Shown here: piece after piece, positions 59,720 to 64,000 of the stretch | How positions within the stretch are numbered: position 1 is the stretch's first letter | How the letters are laid out: the number at the start of each line of letters is the position of its first letter | Origin: Thermodesulfovibrio sp. | Lineage (GTDB): Bacteria; Nitrospirota; Thermodesulfovibrionia; Thermodesulfovibrionales; UBA6898 | DNA: 64,000 nucleotides | Reading direction: 5' to 3' | Assembly (NCBI GenBank): GCA_013824615.1 | Contig: PNOC01000010.1 | Span: 17,781 to 81,780, forward strand | Notes under the pieces: model-generated | Told to the model about the DNA's origin: nothing | What the model saw: the letters and a program-made list of their open reading frames with translations, nothing else | Databases searched by the model: none | Translations under genes and position numbers: made by a program

Positions 59720-61066
59720 CTATCTCCGTTTCAGGTCCCACTTCTTCCGCTTCTCCCAAAGCGATTTCCGCGTAATGCCGAGCATCTGCGCCAACTGCTG
59801 TTCGTTATACTCGGCCTGATAGTTAAGGATGAATTCTTTGGTATAGTCTTCGATTGAAAGGACCCTGCCCGGGAACAGGGTGTCGGAGACGGTTGATCCT
59901 TTCAGGATCTCAGGCAGGTGCTCCGGCATGATGAAATTGCTGTCGGTGATGAGCACGGCGCGCTCGATGATGTTCTGGAGTTCCCTGACATTTCCGGGCC
60001 AGCTATATTCGAGAAGAACGCGGAGTGAGGAATCATCAATTGCCCTGACGTCCTTTCCGATCTCATGGGAGAATTTCTCAAGAAAATGTCTCGCCAGTAC
60101 CGCGATATCCTCTCTCCTGTCCCTGAGCGGGGGGAGGACCAGGGTCACGACATTAATGCGGTAGTAGAGGTCCTCACGGAACTGCTCCTCCTTAACAGCC
60201 TTCACAATGTCCCGGTTGGTTGCGGAAATCAGGCGGATATCAACCTTCCGCGTCTGCACCCCGCCGAGCGGACGAATCTCGCGGTCATCGAGTACGCGCA
60301 GGAGTTTAGACTGCAGCTGCTGACTCAGTTCCCCGATCTCGTCAAGAAAGACCGATCCCCCGTCGGCTTCTTCAAAAAGCCCCCGTTTTGAAGACACGGC
60401 GCCGGTGAAGGCACCCCGGACATAGCCGAAGAGTTCAGACTCCAGAAGGTTCTCAGGGATTGCACTGCAGTTGATCGGAATGAAGGGTTTATCGCGACGG
60501 GAGCTGTTGTGATGTATCGCCCTGGCAAAAAGCTCCTTCCCTGTCCCTGTCTCTCCCAGCAGCAGGACATTACTTTTCGAGTCTGCAACCTTCTTGACCT
60601 CATCGATCAGGGAAGTAATCGCCCGGCCCGGCCCGATAATATGTTCAAAATCATAGCGTTCGACAATCTGGCGTTTCAAAAGAAGATTTTCGCTCCGCAG
60701 CGATAGTTCCCTGAGAGCATTCCTGACGATCCGCTTCACCTCGTCGTGGATCAGCGGCTTGATGATATAGTCGTAGGCTCCCCCCCGCAGACTTTCAACT
60801 GCGGTTTCGAGTGACGCGTAGGCCGTCATGACGATAACCATCTGTTCAGAATTGATATCCCTGCACTTCTTCAGAAGCTCGATCCCGGTCATTCCGGGCA
60901 GGAGTATATCAGTCAGGAGGAGGTCGTAGGAGCCGGCATCCAGCATGGTCAGAGCTGTCTCCCCGTCGGCCGCTGTTTCCACATCATAACCCTCGGCAGA
61001 AAAGACGCGTTTCAGCGACTCCCGGAGGGTATCTTCATCTTCTATGATCAGCAGCCGGCCGGCCAT
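59720..61066 (-). CDS. NtrC-family sigma-54 dependent response regulator
   Basis: The 448-residue protein has a receiver (about 1-120; phospho-Asp53 in LLLTDILLPG, Lys103), an AAA+ domain (about 140-370; Walker A GETGTGKE at 171-178, sigma-54 contact loop GAFTGA at 218-223, Walker B GSVFLDEIGE) and a Fis-type helix-turn-helix (about 405-446, QLAQMLGITRKSLWEKRKKW). It would activate sigma-54 promoters on phosphorylation. The sensor kinase lies two genes upstream on the same strand. Domain order and kinase type resemble CbrB of Pseudomonas, which controls carbon-source use. Confidence 0.95.
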   Translation of the reverse strand: MAGRLLIIEDEDTLRESLKRVFSAEGYDVETAADGETALTMLDAGSYDLLLTDILLPGMTGIELLKKCRDINSEQMVIVMTAYASLETAVESLRGGAYDYIIKPLIHDEVKRIVRNALRELSLRSENLLLKRQIVERYDFEHIIGPGRAITSLIDEVKKVADSKSNVLLLGETGTGKELFARAIHHNSSRRDKPFIPINCSAIPENLLESELFGYVRGAFTGAVSSKRGLFEEADGGSVFLDEIGELSQQLQSKLLRVLDDREIRPLGGVQTRKVDIRLISATNRDIVKAVKEEQFREDLYYRINVVTLVLPPLRDRREDIAVLARHFLEKFSHEIGKDVRAIDDSSLRVLLEYSWPGNVRELQNIIERAVLITDSNFIMPEHLPEILKGSTVSDTLFPGRVLSIEDYTKEFILNYQAEYNEQQLAQMLGITRKSLWEKRKKWDLKRR

Positions 61067-61104
61067 ACCCCTCCTTCATCGCCGGAAAACTCACGCAGCA
61101 CCGC

Positions 61105-62343
61105 TTACTCCTCTATCAGGAGACCGAGTCTCCGTGCGAGCCACTTGGTGGTCGTCGCCTGTATCAGAATAGTCATGAGGATTGCAATAAAGGTGACCGA
61201 GGCGATCATCTGGGCACCGGGGGCCTTCATCCCAACCAGAAGTCCGGCCAGGGCCGCGGGTATGACCCCTGTCTCACGTGTCCAGCACATGAATATGAGT
61301 TCCTGCATGCTCCAGCGGGCCCTCCGGTCTGCACCGGCACAGATGAAGACCGTCAGGGGCCGGGCAAGAAACATGAAGATCATGATGATAAGAAAACCGC
61401 TCCCCATATACTGCCTCATAAGTCCGAAATCGACCTGGGACCCCAGGAGTATGAAGATGAACATGCGCATGATGAAGGCGGTGGTCAGGACATATTCCTC
61501 AAGTTTTTCTTCCTCGCCCTTTTCCATTGCAAACCCGAAGGCCTCTTTATTGCCGAGAACGATCCCGAAGATGAAGACCGCCATAAACCCGCTGGCGTGA
61601 AGGTTATCCGCCCCCAGATAAGCGCCGATGACAGTCATCAGAGAGACGACCGGGGCATATTCGGAGAGGAAATTATACTTCTCATGGGCTATCAGCAGCG
61701 CCGCAAGATACCCCAGAATCCCCCCGGCCAGAATCCCCAGCCCCGACTCTTTAACAAGATTAAAAAGAGCCGTTGCAACCGAAAACTCACTCTTTCCTGA
61801 GGCGACCGCGAGTATCGCAAACGTGACGATCGCACCCATTACATCGTTGAAGGCCGACTCGCTCATCACCGTCTGGGAGACCCTTTCCCTGATGCGCACC
61901 TGCCTGAAGATCGGCACCAGTGTCGCGGGATCGGTCGAGGCGATCGTCGATCCGAGAAGCAGGGCTATGATAAAGGGCACATTCAAAATATAGTAGGCAG
62001 CCACCCCTGTTACCGCGGTCATGATAAGGATTCCGACAGTCGCGATCACAACAATCGTTATCCATACCTCTTTCAGCACTTTCAGCTTCAGAGAAGCACC
62101 GCCGTCAAAGAGTATGTAGCACGACCCGAAGATCAGGATGAGCTGGTTCAGTGCCGAGTCGGCCTTTATATTTATCAGACCCGAAACCTCCGGACCCATC
62201 AGGATGCCGACCAGCAGGAATATGACAACATCCGGCACTTTGATCTTCTGGGCAATGAGTCCGCAGACCGCCCCAAAAGCAAGTATAATGCCGAATGAAA
62301 GCAGTACCTGCTTGGCTGCATCAATCGAGACAGACGCTTCCAT
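61105..62343 (-). CDS. Cation/proton antiporter, CPA1/NhaP type
   Basis: The 412-residue membrane protein has about twelve helices. The core SESAFNDVMGAIVTFAIL (about 162-180), with the ion-binding Asn-Asp pair, and GSTIASTDPATLVPIFRQV (about 130-150) are family hallmarks. There is no long C-terminal regulatory domain. It exchanges Na+ or K+ for H+. It lies between the sensor kinase and the response regulator of what looks like a single signalling unit, which is an unusual place; a role in sensing ion status is conceivable (inference). Confidence 0.9.
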   Translation of the reverse strand: MEASVSIDAAKQVLLSFGIILAFGAVCGLIAQKIKVPDVVIFLLVGILMGPEVSGLINIKADSALNQLILIFGSCYILFDGGASLKLKVLKEVWITIVVIATVGILIMTAVTGVAAYYILNVPFIIALLLGSTIASTDPATLVPIFRQVRIRERVSQTVMSESAFNDVMGAIVTFAILAVASGKSEFSVATALFNLVKESGLGILAGGILGYLAALLIAHEKYNFLSEYAPVVSLMTVIGAYLGADNLHASGFMAVFIFGIVLGNKEAFGFAMEKGEEEKLEEYVLTTAFIMRMFIFILLGSQVDFGLMRQYMGSGFLIIMIFMFLARPLTVFICAGADRRARWSMQELIFMCWTRETGVIPAALAGLLVGMKAPGAQMIASVTFIAILMTILIQATTTKWLARRLGLLIEE

Positions 62344-62372
62344 AAATTACCTCCGGTTCATCTATGTATTTT

Positions 62373-64000
62373 TTACAGGGGAATACGGATGGTGAAGATC
62401 GTGCCACTGCCCCTGGTGCTGTTTACTGAAATGGTGCCGCCATGCTCCTTGATTATACCATAGCAGATGCTGAGCCCAAGTCCTGTACCCTTTCCGAGAG
62501 GCTTTGTAGTAAAGAAGGGGTCAAAGATCCTGTCGATCACCGCTTCGTCAATGCCCGCACCGGTGTCGCTGAATTTCATGATGATCATATTTCCGGCCTC
62601 GTGCATCGCAATAGTCAGTTTTCCGCCCTCCGGCATTGCATCGATCGCATTCAGCATCAGATTCAGGAAGACCTGCTGGATCTGATCTGGATTCACCCGA
62701 ACCAGCGGGAGCGAACCAATCTCGGTTTCCATCTGAATATTCCGGAATCTTTTGTCATAGCGGACCAGGTTCAGGGTGCGGTCCAGGATCTCTCCGAGCG
62801 GGGACAAGACTTTTTCCCTGCTTGACGTTCGGGCAAAATCACCGAGGCTCCGGACTATCTTGGCGATCCGTTCTATATGTCCGTTGATCGTCTTGAGGGA
62901 GTCCTCTATGAATTCGGCCTCCTGCTCGGATTTGTTCAACAGCTGCCTGTCCGTGTCAGCGTTAGCCTCAGACACTCCCCCCCGGGGTGAGATCAGCGCA
63001 CCGATCTTCAGGGATGTCAACTCCTGTATCAGGGAGGATATCGATGCCAGGGGGTTGCCGATTTCGTGAGAAATTCCCGCAGTCATCTTACCGAGACTCG
63101 CAAGCTTTGATGACTGCAGCAGCTGCTCCTCCATCTTTCTTTTTTCAGTTATATCTTCAAAGATCACGACATAGCCGCCCGAGGGGTCTTTAAACGGGCT
63201 CACATTCACCTTGAAGGTCAGCGCTTTGGGTGTAACAATGATTTCATCACGCTGTTCAGCCTGCTGGATCACTTCTTTATTTAGCCAGGGAAGGACGGTA
63301 ACAAGTGACCGGTTAGAGGCCTCAGCCTTATTTATCCCGGTGAGCGTTTCAATCTCGCGGTTCCAGTACCTGATTCTCAGCAGGCCATCAAGCGTTACGA
63401 TACCGACCGGAGCGCTCTCGATAATGTTTTCACTGAACTCCTTGAGATAGGCCAGGTTTCTGTTGGCAACAGCGAGTTCCTGCCGGGAAAGTCTGAGGGT
63501 TTCGGTCATCTGTTTGATGGAGTTTGAGAGGTCCCCCCGCTCCTGCTCTGTCAGGGTGAGTTTGTCCTCAAGAATAATGGTAGCGATAGCCGTGCCCATG
63601 GCCCCGGACAGCACGCGCTCCGCCTCGCCCCTCAGGAGGATGAATTCATTCTGATTCAGCAATTCCCTCTTAATACCATAACGCTGGAGGAAGCTCTCTA
63701 CTATCTCGTGCGCTTCCCGCCTGCCGATGTACTGTCCGAGTATCTCCTCAATCTGCCCGGTGCTGTAACTGCTCTTGACCGGCAGCACCCGGGGCGTATA
63801 GGACTCGACAAACATCAACGCCTGCTTCTCCTCTTCACTGTCCTGACCGGTAAAGATCGAGACCCCGAAGTAGCAGACGACATTCAGCAGCAGCCCCCAG
63901 AAGAGCGAATGACTCCACTTGTCAAGTCCCTCAACCCCGAACAGGGCGTTCGGGTTAAGAAACGTTGAGTTCACCAGCATCTGAAAAACTCCCTGTTCGT
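62373..64000 (-). CDS. SLC5-type sensor histidine kinase, CbrA-like (partial, N-terminus off the right edge)
   Basis: Part of a transporter-kinase fusion, at least 540 residues. The frame is open to the window end. The visible N-terminus ends in membrane helices with TFLNPNALFGVEGLDKWSHS and FWGLLLNVVCYFGVSIF, the last part of the sodium:solute-symporter domain of CbrA/CrbS-type kinases. A STAC-like linker (QIEEILGQYIGRREAHE), a PAS domain (about 195-285), the phospho-His motif GISHEIGNPLASISSL (about 310) and an ATPase domain (NAIDAMPEGG, DTGAGID, GLGLSICYGI) follow. The related kinases sense uptake of histidine or acetate. The ATG at 63980 is probably internal. Confidence 0.9.
   Translation of the reverse strand, partial: EQGVFQMLVNSTFLNPNALFGVEGLDKWSHSLFWGLLLNVVCYFGVSIFTGQDSEEEKQALMFVESYTPRVLPVKSSYSTGQIEEILGQYIGRREAHEIVESFLQRYGIKRELLNQNEFILLRGEAERVLSGAMGTAIATIILEDKLTLTEQERGDLSNSIKQMTETLRLSRQELAVANRNLAYLKEFSENIIESAPVGIVTLDGLLRIRYWNREIETLTGINKAEASNRSLVTVLPWLNKEVIQQAEQRDEIIVTPKALTFKVNVSPFKDPSGGYVVIFEDITEKRKMEEQLLQSSKLASLGKMTAGISHEIGNPLASISSLIQELTSLKIGALISPRGGVSEANADTDRQLLNKSEQEAEFIEDSLKTINGHIERIAKIVRSLGDFARTSSREKVLSPLGEILDRTLNLVRYDKRFRNIQMETEIGSLPLVRVNPDQIQQVFLNLMLNAIDAMPEGGKLTIAMHEAGNMIIMKFSDTGAGIDEAVIDRIFDPFFTTKPLGKGTGLGLSICYGIIKEHGGTISVNSTRGSGTIFTIRIPL

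Noticed and set aside
1..64000. CRISPR arrays, rRNA and tRNA genes
   Set aside because: I read for regularly spaced direct repeats, tRNA T-arm patterns with CCA-compatible ends and rRNA signature stretches and saw none; a covariance-model search would be needed to exclude divergent RNAs.

Overview
The window comes from a Gram-negative, probably strictly or facultatively anaerobic bacterium. The evidence is a Pal-type lipoprotein, an LPS-assembly LapA-like protein, Tat-exported periplasmic uptake hydrogenase subunits, a 13-heme c-type cytochrome and a bacterial V/A-type ATPase. The gene mix (V-ATPase, Hyb hydrogenase, acetate symporters with Acs) would fit a Nitrospirota or Desulfobacterota member, but that placement is only a guess. 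I saw no rRNA, tRNA or CRISPR array.

Layout. 1-6829 (minus): V/A-ATPase operon H-I-K-E-C-F-A-B, mostly with ATGA-type stop/start overlaps; B runs off the left edge. 6928-7018: palindromic repeat. 7146-9517 (plus): multiheme cytochrome c plus cytochrome b, a quinone-linked electron-transfer pair. 9640-10430: TacAT-type toxin-antitoxin. 10939-16828 (minus): Hyb-type [NiFe] hydrogenase operon hybO-hybA-hybB-hybC-hybD-hypC. The large subunit is interrupted by an in-frame TGA at the second Cys of the N-terminal CxxC motif and a SECIS-like hairpin follows at once, so it is called as a selenoprotein. 18180-22704: acetate symporter (ActP), its DUF485 partner and a cNMP/CBS/DUF294 nucleotidyltransferase. 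23158-27243: redox and stress genes with a Crp/Fnr regulator and a GGDEF protein. 28622-31667: gene debris, an exosortase and its likely single substrate. 32545-36289: ion transporters and a CBS protein. 36953-45126 (minus): apparent osmoadaptation operon (ClC channel, M23 peptidase, phosphoglycerate-sugar phosphatase, glycerate kinase, two glycosyltransferases, MscS-like protein). 45196-45881: decayed PIN/Phd pair. 46122-49010: envelope and unknown small genes. 49166-59569 (minus): acetyl-CoA synthetase, YggT, VC_2705-type symporter with its DUF4212 subunit, and two tandem DUF294 plus DEDDh-exonuclease pairs. 59720-64000: NtrC-type regulator, cation/proton antiporter and a CbrA-like sensor kinase cut by the right edge.

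How it works together. Acetate or another small organic acid would be taken up by the two SLC5-type symporters and activated by Acs. The DUF294/exonuclease modules and the transporter-like kinase with its NtrC-type regulator are plausible sensors for this supply. Hydrogen oxidation by the Hyb enzyme and the cytochrome b/c pair feed or drain the quinone pool, and the V-ATPase couples the ion gradient to ATP. The compatible-solute operon handles osmotic stress. The strongest unusual signals are the predicted N-terminal-motif selenocysteine hydrogenase, the triplicated DUF294 signalling modules, the exosortase/substrate pair, and a chimeric gene remnant assembled from two gene families present elsewhere in the window.
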